This document shows positions 26,042 through 34,765 of a stretch of DNA of 35,881 bases, in pieces. Position numbers and translations under genes: made by a program. The notes under the pieces were generated by a model. That model searched no databases and was not told the origin of the DNA. It saw nothing but the letters and a program-made list of their open reading frames with translations. Positions within the stretch are counted from its first letter, which is position 1, and the number at the start of each line of letters is the position of its first letter. The stretch comes from Akkermansiaceae bacterium (lineage in GTDB: Bacteria > Verrucomicrobiota > Verrucomicrobiia > Verrucomicrobiales > Akkermansiaceae). Location: positions 1 to 35,881 of the forward strand of contig CAIQXC010000046.1 in NCBI GenBank assembly GCA_903875675.1, in the 5' to 3' direction.

Positions 26042-26053
26042 ATATCTATTTCC

Positions 26054-26351
26054 TCAGGCGCATTGGCGAGCTTGAATCGGAACTACAGACGGATTCCTAG
26101 GCGGAGCAATGGGGGATCCGAGAGGAATATATTCGAATGTTCCGATGTCCGATCCAGATCCATAGGCAGCCCCCCGTCAATACCCTTCCGTATGTCTATT
26201 CCATTCATAGCCAGCTTATCCTAGCTGACTGTGCCCCCCCCAGAGACACCATTAAATAGACAATTCACATAATTCACATTGAGTTCGTCACCGCCTGAAT
26301 TACTGCAGGAAATGTGACTGCTATATTGCACAAGAATCCAGGAATGAACGT
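26054..26351 (-). pseudogene. Decayed C-terminal remnant of a beta-helix/choice-of-anchor-Q-type surface protein
   Basis: Reverse frames give NVHSWILVQYSSHISCSNSGGDELNVNYVNCLFNGVSGGGTVS*, then GIDGGLPMDLDR, then frame-shifted AAYGSGSDIGTFEYIPLGSPIAPPRNPSVVPIQARQCA*; the DLDG...DIGxxEY pattern typifies the end of such domains. Confidence 0.55.
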
Positions 26352-26388
26352 TAGGCTTCAGGTTACAAATCAGATTTCCTTGCCCATA

Positions 26389-27573
26389 TCACCAACGGAA
26401 CTTCTTGAATTGGGACGCTTCGGCACCTTTGTGAATACGGTTTGGAAAATTGATAAGTTGATGGTACAGCGCCCTTGTTTGCTCGGATACTCTAAGTGGC
26501 GAAAATCGTTGCTCGGCGACGATCCGCCCGGTCTGCCCCATTTGTCGAGCTGTGACGGGGTCTTGTAGCGTCCGGGTCAAGCGGTCAGCGATCTCTCCGG
26601 TGTCCTCTGGATTGATCAGGAACCCACTAATATTCTCGCTGACCATGTAAGGCATGCCGCAACGGTTGGAGGCGATGACCGGCAATCCGGCGGCCATCGC
26701 CTCGGCAATAGCCATGGGTGAGTTCTCTTGCTTCGATGGGAGGAGGAAGACGCTCGCCTTTGCCAGTTCTACCATCAGCCGTTCATGGTCGATTTGCCCC
26801 AGTAATTCCACCCGTTCGGCAAGGTTGTGGCGGGCTATACAATGTAGCACTTTCCGATAATAGGCCGGTTGGTTGGCCAGCCCCGCGATGACGAGCGTAC
26901 CATCGGCCCCGTGCGAAACAGCCCGAGCAAAGGCTGCGATTGCTCCGAGCGTATTCTTGCGTTCGTTAAGCCAACCGACGCACAGCACGCGGCGACCATG
27001 CGGGGCTGGGGTAACTCCGAAGAAACGCTCATCAACGGGATTGTCGATGTCGTAGATGGTGGCGTGAGTCAGTGGCTCAATCATCTGGCGTACATAAGGC
27101 GAGATGGAAATGATGTGTCGCTGTCGGGCGAGTCCTCGCCGTTCCACCATGCCCCACAGACACGAGCGAAGCGCTGAAAGCCGGGTAGAGTCTGCCCGTA
27201 GATTCGCAGTGTCGAAACCATGCAGAGTGAAGACATGCGGGATATGTAGGTCACTAAGCATCAATCCGTGAGTTTCATGGGAATGCAGAATGTCTGGCCG
27301 CATGGCGAGAACGTAGTCAATCAGACGCCGTCGTCCTGGACCACACAACACATCGGCGATCTGTGGCCAACGTGAGCGGGTCAGACGATGGATTGTAGCT
27401 CCGTCTTGGGTTTCCACCACGGGCCCGGCCCGGCCACCTCCAAGAGTAACTACATGAACGTCCAAATCGTCCATGGCCGCCAGTGCCCGAACTAACACCA
27501 CGGCGACGGACTCTACGCCGCCGATCGCCATTTTGGGTGTCGGGGGATAACGGGTAAATATAGCGACTTTCAT
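26389..27573 (-). CDS. Glycosyltransferase family 4
   Basis: MKVAIFTRYPPTPKMAIGGVESVAVVLVRAL; VLCVGWLNERKNTLGAIAAFARAV; VFLLPSKQENSPMAIAEAMAAGLPVIASNRCGMPYMV. Confidence 0.94.
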   Translation of the reverse strand: MKVAIFTRYPPTPKMAIGGVESVAVVLVRALAAMDDLDVHVVTLGGGRAGPVVETQDGATIHRLTRSRWPQIADVLCGPGRRRLIDYVLAMRPDILHSHETHGLMLSDLHIPHVFTLHGFDTANLRADSTRLSALRSCLWGMVERRGLARQRHIISISPYVRQMIEPLTHATIYDIDNPVDERFFGVTPAPHGRRVLCVGWLNERKNTLGAIAAFARAVSHGADGTLVIAGLANQPAYYRKVLHCIARHNLAERVELLGQIDHERLMVELAKASVFLLPSKQENSPMAIAEAMAAGLPVIASNRCGMPYMVSENISGFLINPEDTGEIADRLTRTLQDPVTARQMGQTGRIVAEQRFSPLRVSEQTRALYHQLINFPNRIHKGAEASQFKKFRW

Positions 27574-27702
27574 ATTGATTCATCTGTGAGGATAGACACC
27601 GATCCATGGGCCAGCCTACGTCTCAGCAGCCTAGCACTTCAGACCGGGCCACGGCCTACTGGCTATACCTTCTTGAAATGAATATCACGATTCGTCGGAA
27701 AA

Positions 27703-28641
27703 TTATCTTACTCCGAGTCTTGAGCGACTCAGGTCGCGGGAGGGCCTGGTTGCCCTCCACCAGTCCCTGAGCACAAGAATCCCACCGACCGGCATTGCTG
27801 CCACCGTCATGGTCAAGTATAAAAGATGGCGGACACAAGTGGGACTCTTTCGTGCAAGGATAGAGCATTTCGCCAAAGAGACGGCGATTCGAGCCGCACT
27901 GGTGAGGCGGATGGGCAATTTTCCGTTAAGAATCTCAAGGTTGTAGAGGTAGTAGGCTAGAGGATTCCGAAAGCTATTGAGGCCTGACAAATCAGTCAAT
28001 CCATCAGTTTGGTATTCTTTTACTCCTATGACTGCATTCACGCATCGCAGGTGGTATTCTTGTGATATACGGTTCCAGACCAAAGATTCCGGAACCAACT
28101 GCCGACCAAGATAGTCAGGAAACGGAAACATGCGAAGAATGTCCGTCCGAGTGCAGCCGATCTTGTCGCCATGAATTCCAAGATTGTAGCGAAGATCTAC
28201 CGCGTCGCTCTCCATCTGATTCCTCGGGAAACAATCACCCACAGTCTCCCCGTCTTCATACTGGAACAGACAACAAACTCCAGAGTATCGCTGTTTGTCA
28301 GGGATTTGATCCCATTCCCACCTAAGCCGTTCCAGAGCGGTAGCAACCAGCCAATCATCTGAATCGATCATAACAAAGAGTTCACCTCGGGCGTTACGAA
28401 CACAGACATTGTGTGCCATGTGTTTGCCGCTGTTCTCTTGCCAGTAATAGCGAATCGGGAACGGGGATTCCACTCTCCATCGGGATACCAAATCGCCAGT
28501 TCCATCAACTGAACCGTCATCAACCACCAACCATTCAAAGTTAGTGAATGTCTGCATTCTCAAGCTGGCATATACCCGTGGCAGTAGCTCCCCCCGGTTA
28601 TACGTTGGAGTGCAGACCGTGAATAGTGGACTAGTGCACAT
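27703..28641 (-). CDS. Glycosyltransferase family 2
   Basis: FTVCTPTYNRGELLPRVYASLRMQTFTNFEWLVVDDGSVDGTGDLV; ARGELFVMIDSDDWL. Confidence 0.94.
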   Translation of the reverse strand: MCTSPLFTVCTPTYNRGELLPRVYASLRMQTFTNFEWLVVDDGSVDGTGDLVSRWRVESPFPIRYYWQENSGKHMAHNVCVRNARGELFVMIDSDDWLVATALERLRWEWDQIPDKQRYSGVCCLFQYEDGETVGDCFPRNQMESDAVDLRYNLGIHGDKIGCTRTDILRMFPFPDYLGRQLVPESLVWNRISQEYHLRCVNAVIGVKEYQTDGLTDLSGLNSFRNPLAYYLYNLEILNGKLPIRLTSAARIAVSLAKCSILARKSPTCVRHLLYLTMTVAAMPVGGILVLRDWWRATRPSRDLSRSRLGVR

Positions 28642-28749
28642 ACTACAGAATCGTGTTGTTGATCCCTAATGCGTAGTAGACGAGGCGCTTCTTCAGCAAT
28701 ACGATATCTGGCGCAAGAGATGACTCGAGGAGGGGCGTGATTGGTCCCT

Positions 28750-29574
28750 CTACTTCACCGAGATAGCCGGGGCTAGCCGATTTCGAGCCTGATCAACACT
28801 GCGGACAGCAAGGACATCCTCTATCTCATGGAATTGCAGGAAATCCCCGAATATCTCCTCAAGCAATGTTTCACTCGTCCATCTCAGAATATGAAAGCCA
28901 GCCGCCTGTAGTGTTCCGAGAACCTCCCTTGCTGACGACCCGTAATTGCGAAGAAATCTATCAGCAATCTCGATGTATATTGCATTCGTCTTGGACAGTG
29001 TCTCTCGTGCACCAGCAAGTACTTGTGCCTCGAAACCCTCGACGTCAATCTTTAAAAGATCGATTGAATGAAATGCATCGGCTAACGAATCGAGAGTCGA
29101 AAGCTTCACATCTAACGCCCCAATACCCTCTGATTCAATATGATTAAGATCGTCCGACTTGTAGTCACTGAACGAAGCCGATCCTGGTTCGGCGGCAAGA
29201 GCGATATTCATAGAGGTCACGTTTTTCAGGCCGTTTAGTTCAATATTTTTCAACATATAGCGAAAGATTCGTGGATGGGGTTCAACCGCAAGCACTCGCC
29301 CTCTAAGACCTACTTCTACTGCACCGGCGATCACCGTGCTTCCAATATTTGCGCCGACATCGATGTAACAGTCTCCAGGCTTCAGATAAGCACTAATTAA
29401 TCTGTTATCAGAAGCTCTGCTATCCGGATTGTACCACAACTCGGCTGACAGGTCGGTCGGATAGAAGCGCAATCTATATCCGTGAGTCCGAAATGTCATA
29501 AATTGGCATATTCCGGACCTCATAAGGACTCTTGAAAACAGATAATGGAGGCTCTTCTTTCTAAAATCGGTCAT
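28750..29574 (-). CDS. FkbM family methyltransferase
   Basis: YIDVGANIGSTVIAGA; VLAVEPHPRIFRYMLKNIELNGLKNV; LLKIDVEGFEAQVLAGARETL. Confidence 0.92.
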   Translation of the reverse strand: MTDFRKKSLHYLFSRVLMRSGICQFMTFRTHGYRLRFYPTDLSAELWYNPDSRASDNRLISAYLKPGDCYIDVGANIGSTVIAGAVEVGLRGRVLAVEPHPRIFRYMLKNIELNGLKNVTSMNIALAAEPGSASFSDYKSDDLNHIESEGIGALDVKLSTLDSLADAFHSIDLLKIDVEGFEAQVLAGARETLSKTNAIYIEIADRFLRNYGSSAREVLGTLQAAGFHILRWTSETLLEEIFGDFLQFHEIEDVLAVRSVDQARNRLAPAISVK

Positions 29575-29607
29575 GGCAGGGATGAGTTTACAAAGGATTC
29601 GACAATA

Positions 29608-30735
29608 TCATGATCCACCATCCCAACGCCCCGCGAAATTCGAAGCGTGACGCTTTTTCAAGTAGTCAGAGAAGCTGGTATCGGGGCGCAGAAAGACACC
29701 CAGTTGCCTCTTCTTTCCGGTCCCCTGGGTGGGGCCCAGGGAGTAGTAGTCAGATAACCCGCTATTTGATCGTATGAAATCTATTTCCAACTGAGGATCG
29801 GGGCCGCTCTCCCATATGAGAGCATGTCGGGTCATGGCGTCGAGTTTCGCCAATGCGCCAATCTTGTCCATACGGCCACACTCGGGGATATTTTGCTCTT
29901 CCTGCCTGAAAAACATATGATAGAGAACCGTCAATGCAACCACGATATCGAACGGTTGATCGGCTTGGAACTGCCGGAAATAGCAGTTTTGGAAGCGAAC
30001 GTCCAGCCCATATGTCGCATCGAGTGCTTTGGCAACAGCCAGATGATTCGCGTCGTAATCAATCCCAGTCATCCTGAAACTCTGCCTTTGCAAATGGTGG
30101 GATGTGTATCCCATGTTGCAGCCGATATCCAAGCCACAGAGGCCTGGTCCGATGGGACCAAGAAATTGCCTGATCCGATCCAAGCGAATCGAATCACGGC
30201 GAGCGATTTTCGCCTTGCGATATGCCGGGTGGTCGATGGGGTTGTAGAATGACTTTCTTAAAGATCTGGCAACTACATTATCCAAGTCGCCCGTGCCACG
30301 GGCAAGCCATTTCGCAAGGACCTTTTCAGGCATGGCAACCTTGATCCACGACTTGCCAAGAGCTTTGGAGAGACAACACAGCTCAATGCCATCCTGCACA
30401 ATGAGGCAGTCATTCCGAATGTCAGAGATGAGCGGTCTGCGGCTATAAGGATTCCACTGAAGGGCGCGGATTCTTGCGCTAAGGGCCTGAATGAAGTCAG
30501 TCTTGTTGATATGCGATCCACAAATTCCAGACGCTAGACAATCCTGATGGTAGGGACCAATATCCCCCTTGCCCTTGACAATACATTCAACCGCCTTCAT
30601 TGCCGACAAGACGACAATGGGAACAGGAAGGGTGGCTACGAGATCTGTATCACCGCTCTGTCTGTGTAAATCATCCGCTCGTTCTATGTACGAGAATAGA
30701 ATATTTAGCGGCACAAGTACATCATGCGTTGTCAT
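29608..30735 (-). CDS. SAM-dependent methyltransferase with ~180-aa N-terminal domain of unknown type
   Basis: GLDIGCNMGYTSHHLQRQSFRMTGIDYDANHLAVAKAL; FDIVVALTVLYHMFF; N-terminus not recognised. Confidence 0.8.
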   Translation of the reverse strand: MTTHDVLVPLNILFSYIERADDLHRQSGDTDLVATLPVPIVVLSAMKAVECIVKGKGDIGPYHQDCLASGICGSHINKTDFIQALSARIRALQWNPYSRRPLISDIRNDCLIVQDGIELCCLSKALGKSWIKVAMPEKVLAKWLARGTGDLDNVVARSLRKSFYNPIDHPAYRKAKIARRDSIRLDRIRQFLGPIGPGLCGLDIGCNMGYTSHHLQRQSFRMTGIDYDANHLAVAKALDATYGLDVRFQNCYFRQFQADQPFDIVVALTVLYHMFFRQEEQNIPECGRMDKIGALAKLDAMTRHALIWESGPDPQLEIDFIRSNSGLSDYYSLGPTQGTGKKRQLGVFLRPDTSFSDYLKKRHASNFAGRWDGGS

Positions 30736-31936
30736 AGAGAGTCAATCCATTGGTGTTGCTATTCAGTTTGACAAGATCAATGAACATCCGCTCAAATCGG
30801 GGGATCACTGTCTCAATCGAATGATTCCTTAAGAAGTATTCACGGACTCTTGCAGATGTCTCGGTGAAGCAGACGGGATCGGCAAGCAACTCGCCGATCC
30901 CGGTGATCAAGGCTGACGTATTTCGCCCAACCCGGCCAAGCATACGGCTTTCGATCAGGTTGTCAGGATCGACCATTGACACGATAGGCAGCCCATGACT
31001 CCACGCCTCTAGGAAGGTGTTGGGAAAACCCTCGTAATCTGAGGTACAGCAGAGCAGCGATGCACTGCGGTAGAGTCCTGAAATCTCTCCCCTTGGTACG
31101 GCCCCAAGCATGCGCACATTAGGCAGCATGTTTGCCCGTTTGGCTACCGAGCGCGTGTAAGCATCATCGTACAACGGGCCAGCAACGTCAAATCCCAGAT
31201 GTGGGCAGGCCGCCGCAATGTCAAGAAGGACGTCAGGTCGCTTCACCCGGCAGACCCGTCCTACCCACACGATGCGCCCGGTGGTGCGGTTGGGGGAGAA
31301 GTTTTCGGCAGGTTCCGGTCCAGGTGCGGGCATTGGGATAACCTGGGAATCGACACCGAAATGCTTCGCCAATCGTTTGCTTTGTGTTGCCGTCTGCGCA
31401 ACACGATGTGATGCAACACGGAGGCCGTGCTTATACAGGATGCGATCGCGCCAAGTCCGCAGCTCCGGCAGATTCGGATTGCAGTCGGCATCGCTGGCCA
31501 ATGAGAAAACGAACGGCTTTCCGTGCAGGCGGCACCAAATTGCCACTTGTCCGGTGACACATCCGCCGCAGTTCTGATAGTATATATCGGCATTCACTTT
31601 CCGGAGCGATTTGATCAGCCCGGTCCACTTCGGATGAAGGAATCGTAATCCGGCAAGTCCGGCGTCTTTTCCGCAGATCTTAATCACTCGAACGCCGTCG
31701 ACCATCTCCTCGTCGGGTCCACCTTCGTTCCAGGTCAGGAAGCTAACCAGGTGTCCCCGTCCCGCCAACCAGCGGGACAGCAGGCTAGTCTGGCGTTCGA
31801 CGCCACCAATATGGCCGGTCGTCACGCCTGAGATCGCTCCGTAGCCATTATGTGAGACGATACAGATGGAGACTGTCTTAGCCTCCGGTGGGTCTTCGTT
31901 TGAGTTCCCAATATCTCTTGGAAGTAATGTCGACAT
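30722..31936 (-). CDS. Glycosyltransferase family 4
   Basis: VSICIVSHNGYGAISGVTTGHIGGVERQTSLLSRWLAGRGH; RIVWVGRVCRVKRPDVLLDIAAA; ASLLCCTSDYEGFPNTFLEAWSHGLPIVSM. Confidence 0.92.
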   Translation of the reverse strand: MSTLLPRDIGNSNEDPPEAKTVSICIVSHNGYGAISGVTTGHIGGVERQTSLLSRWLAGRGHLVSFLTWNEGGPDEEMVDGVRVIKICGKDAGLAGLRFLHPKWTGLIKSLRKVNADIYYQNCGGCVTGQVAIWCRLHGKPFVFSLASDADCNPNLPELRTWRDRILYKHGLRVASHRVAQTATQSKRLAKHFGVDSQVIPMPAPGPEPAENFSPNRTTGRIVWVGRVCRVKRPDVLLDIAAACPHLGFDVAGPLYDDAYTRSVAKRANMLPNVRMLGAVPRGEISGLYRSASLLCCTSDYEGFPNTFLEAWSHGLPIVSMVDPDNLIESRMLGRVGRNTSALITGIGELLADPVCFTETSARVREYFLRNHSIETVIPRFERMFIDLVKLNSNTNGLTLYDNA

Positions 31937-32006
31937 AGCCTCTGGGATTGTGGGTATGCTTTTACCAGTAGATGGGTGGACTGCGATCAGAGTCCCCGAA
32001 ACTCCT

Positions 32007-33605
32007 TCACGGGCACGTTCGAACGGAAAGATTCAGCATGATAATCCTCAGGGCGTTTGTCAGATTTTTCCTCATCAAGGGTGGTACCAGCCATCGTAGG
32101 TAGAATATACTGCTGATCAAGGACCCGGCGGCAATCATTGCCATTGCCGACAGGGGATATGCCTCCAAAAGCTCGGCACCAACAGCCAGCGTTGCGGCAA
32201 ACGGCGCGACACAGAGCAATGGTCGAAGGAAAGTACACCAAATATAGCGGCGCTTTGAAACTCCTACTATGCAGCAGGCATACCATGAAGTGACAAAACC
32301 ATCTACAATAACTTGTGGCAATACAAAGCAGACAGCCGCTCCGCGGAGGCCCCAGTGAAATCCCCAAAGTCCGATTGTTAGTAGAATCATAGATGCGCCA
32401 GCAGCAATCAACTTGGCAAGCGCGGTCTGGCCGTGACAGTTCATTCCGCATAGCACACTCCAGACCGGTTCCTGAACCAGTGTGGCATAAGTGCCCATTG
32501 TCAGAATGGCGAGCAGGCAGGGTTGAATATAGGCTTGCCCCATCCATATGCCCATCAAGTGATTTCCAAGGAGCCCCAAAACAATTAGGACGGGTAACGC
32601 AAGGCTGGAGATGATGGAGGGAGTGGTCAGTAGGGTCTCCCGCAGGGCCGCCCGGTCGTTCCGTGCTTGGAGTCCGCTGGCAATTGGAACAACGATCATG
32701 CCGAACCTAGCGGCAAGGCTTCTCATCGTAGTCATTAGGCTTCTGGAACGGGAGAATATCGCCAGGCTAGCCGGGCCTATGAATACGACGATCAACAGGC
32801 TCAGGGCTTGGTTGGAAAGCAGGTTAGCAACCGAAGGGACCAGGCTTTTGATGCCGTAACTGGCTTGTTCGACAAACGTCGGCCATGAGGCGAGGCGGCG
32901 GTCGATGACCAACTCTGGACAGACGCGTTTCATCAAACGCTTACGCGCCAATGCGGAGCCGATCATGATTACGCAGTGGACGAGGGCAAGGGAGGGCAGT
33001 CCTTTGCCGAGCAACAGAACGCCGATCATCCCCAATGCTACCAAGCCGTTGGCGATCGCGGTGACCGAGTTCTGCAGGTCCCACCGGTGGCATCCTGCGA
33101 TCACAGATGCATAAACTGATAGAGAGAGGATGACCGCTATTTCTATCCCCTGATACAAAAGAACCAAGCGGGCCGTGCCCAACTCATCACCCAGACGTAG
33201 CCCGAATATTGGTAGCAACCACCATGCTGATACGACCGCTAGAACGAGTGCCAGCCAACCGACCGAGCGTTGAAAGAGTGCGATGGTTGATACCGACCGG
33301 TTTAAACCCTCCACATCGTTGCGAGCACGATGACCGGCGACGTAGCGACTGATAGAATCGCCAAGGCCGATTTCCAGCAGACCAAAGTAGGCAACCAAGC
33401 TCCAGGAGAAATCCCAGATGCCGAGGGTCGTTTGTCCGAGGTGATCGCTGATGAGTCGAGGCACGATGAACCCCGCTACAACATTCACCATGTAACCGCC
33501 CCAGGCAAACGCGACATTGCGTCCAAAGTGCTCGCGACCATCATTGGTGGATAGGGACGGAATTGTGGATGCCATGATCGGGAGATTGGGTGTCGATGGT
33601 GGCAC
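32007..33605 (-). CDS. Wzx-type oligosaccharide flippase / polysaccharide biosynthesis protein
   Basis: Many TM helices; VAFAWGGYMVNVVAGFIVPRLISDHLGQTTLGIWDFSWSLVAYFGLLEIGLGDSISRYVAGH. True start may be Met at 33572. Confidence 0.9.
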   Translation of the reverse strand: MPPSTPNLPIMASTIPSLSTNDGREHFGRNVAFAWGGYMVNVVAGFIVPRLISDHLGQTTLGIWDFSWSLVAYFGLLEIGLGDSISRYVAGHRARNDVEGLNRSVSTIALFQRSVGWLALVLAVVSAWWLLPIFGLRLGDELGTARLVLLYQGIEIAVILSLSVYASVIAGCHRWDLQNSVTAIANGLVALGMIGVLLLGKGLPSLALVHCVIMIGSALARKRLMKRVCPELVIDRRLASWPTFVEQASYGIKSLVPSVANLLSNQALSLLIVVFIGPASLAIFSRSRSLMTTMRSLAARFGMIVVPIASGLQARNDRAALRETLLTTPSIISSLALPVLIVLGLLGNHLMGIWMGQAYIQPCLLAILTMGTYATLVQEPVWSVLCGMNCHGQTALAKLIAAGASMILLTIGLWGFHWGLRGAAVCFVLPQVIVDGFVTSWYACCIVGVSKRRYIWCTFLRPLLCVAPFAATLAVGAELLEAYPLSAMAMIAAGSLISSIFYLRWLVPPLMRKNLTNALRIIMLNLSVRTCP

Positions 33606-33695
33606 TTATGCAAGTTTGAGGCTTGGTCAAGACACGATAATCCTCGGGATATTTGACCCGCACCCGCAGACTTCGAAACCTACTCATGGCTGCTT

Positions 33696-34667
33696 TCAGG
33701 TATAGCCGTAGCGGCGGTTCAGATCTCCGGCGGTGGCATCGAATACCCGGAGGTCATCCCTGCTCAAGTTGGATTTCCAACGCTCGTCGAGGCTGATCTC
33801 GGAGGATGAATCCATCCGCATGCCGTTGCCGATCACGTGTTGGGTTACCGCCCTGAAGTCAAGCCTGACCTTATCGGGATCGAGATCGAGGAAAGACACG
33901 AGTCGCTTGATGGTACCTTCGGGGTTGATACAGAGGTCCTCGTAGCGAACCTCGGTCCATAGCGTAGCAGGCAGTCGAGCCGTCAAGGCGTCGCATGATT
34001 CATTGCTGCGTTTCCATGAGTTGGCTGCTGCTTTCATTGATCCGAGCGGCGGGCGACGAATGCCGGTGCCGCCACCGCGCATACTCGGATCCTTTGAGTC
34101 GGCAAAAGTCCAATCATCGGTGTAAGTGAGAGCTACCGCCCGCCCATCGCGGATTACCCGGATCACCAGCAGGTCTAGGCCAGGGATCTTCAGCAGATAT
34201 CTCAGCCGTAAGGGTACCTTTGACGAGTCGATGACGACAGCGGATCCGGTCACCTCCAGCAGTGACTCGATGAGGGCAAGGTTGCGGTCGTTGCACTCGG
34301 CCAGACGGGCATTACACATGGGTAAGAGGGAGAGTGCGAGGTCGCGGATTATCTCGAGGGTACCGCCACGGTAGACAGGTGCCAGCAGGCGACGAATGTA
34401 GGGACTATCAATCTCAAAGATGTTGGTGCCGGCCCGGGTGATCTGAAAGTCAGCATAGCCACGCGCTGCCATTGCCGTGGCAACGTGTTGCCAAAAATCG
34501 CAATCGAGGATATGCTCGCGGCAGGAACATCGATAGGAGGCAGCATCGCCCAGCGAGGTGGCCTTGAGTTCACCGGCGGTACAGGCACCCGGTTGTGCGC
34601 CGAGAAGCATCGCTAGCAGGGTGGATCCGGAGTGGCTGGCAGCTAAGAGATATGCGAGTTTTGGCAT
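33696..34667 (-). CDS. Sulfotransferase family protein
   Basis: N-terminal 5'-PSB-like loop LAASHSGSTLLAMLLGAQP; 3'-PB-like VIRVIRDGRAVALTYTDDW; VRYEDLCINPEGTIKRLVSFLDLD. Confidence 0.88.
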   Translation of the reverse strand: MPKLAYLLAASHSGSTLLAMLLGAQPGACTAGELKATSLGDAASYRCSCREHILDCDFWQHVATAMAARGYADFQITRAGTNIFEIDSPYIRRLLAPVYRGGTLEIIRDLALSLLPMCNARLAECNDRNLALIESLLEVTGSAVVIDSSKVPLRLRYLLKIPGLDLLVIRVIRDGRAVALTYTDDWTFADSKDPSMRGGGTGIRRPPLGSMKAAANSWKRSNESCDALTARLPATLWTEVRYEDLCINPEGTIKRLVSFLDLDPDKVRLDFRAVTQHVIGNGMRMDSSSEISLDERWKSNLSRDDLRVFDATAGDLNRRYGYT

Positions 34668-34765
34668 GGGAGTGCGGATATACCGGCTGAAAGACCGGAG
34701 TCGGAAGTCTAAGTTTGAAAGCAGTGTTAGTTGTCAGACTATACGTAATCCCATTTGCCCAGGAG

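Noticed and set aside
30292-30305. Second TGGCACG motif (reverse strand)
   Set aside because: No TTGC at the required spacing and it lies inside a methyltransferase coding sequence.
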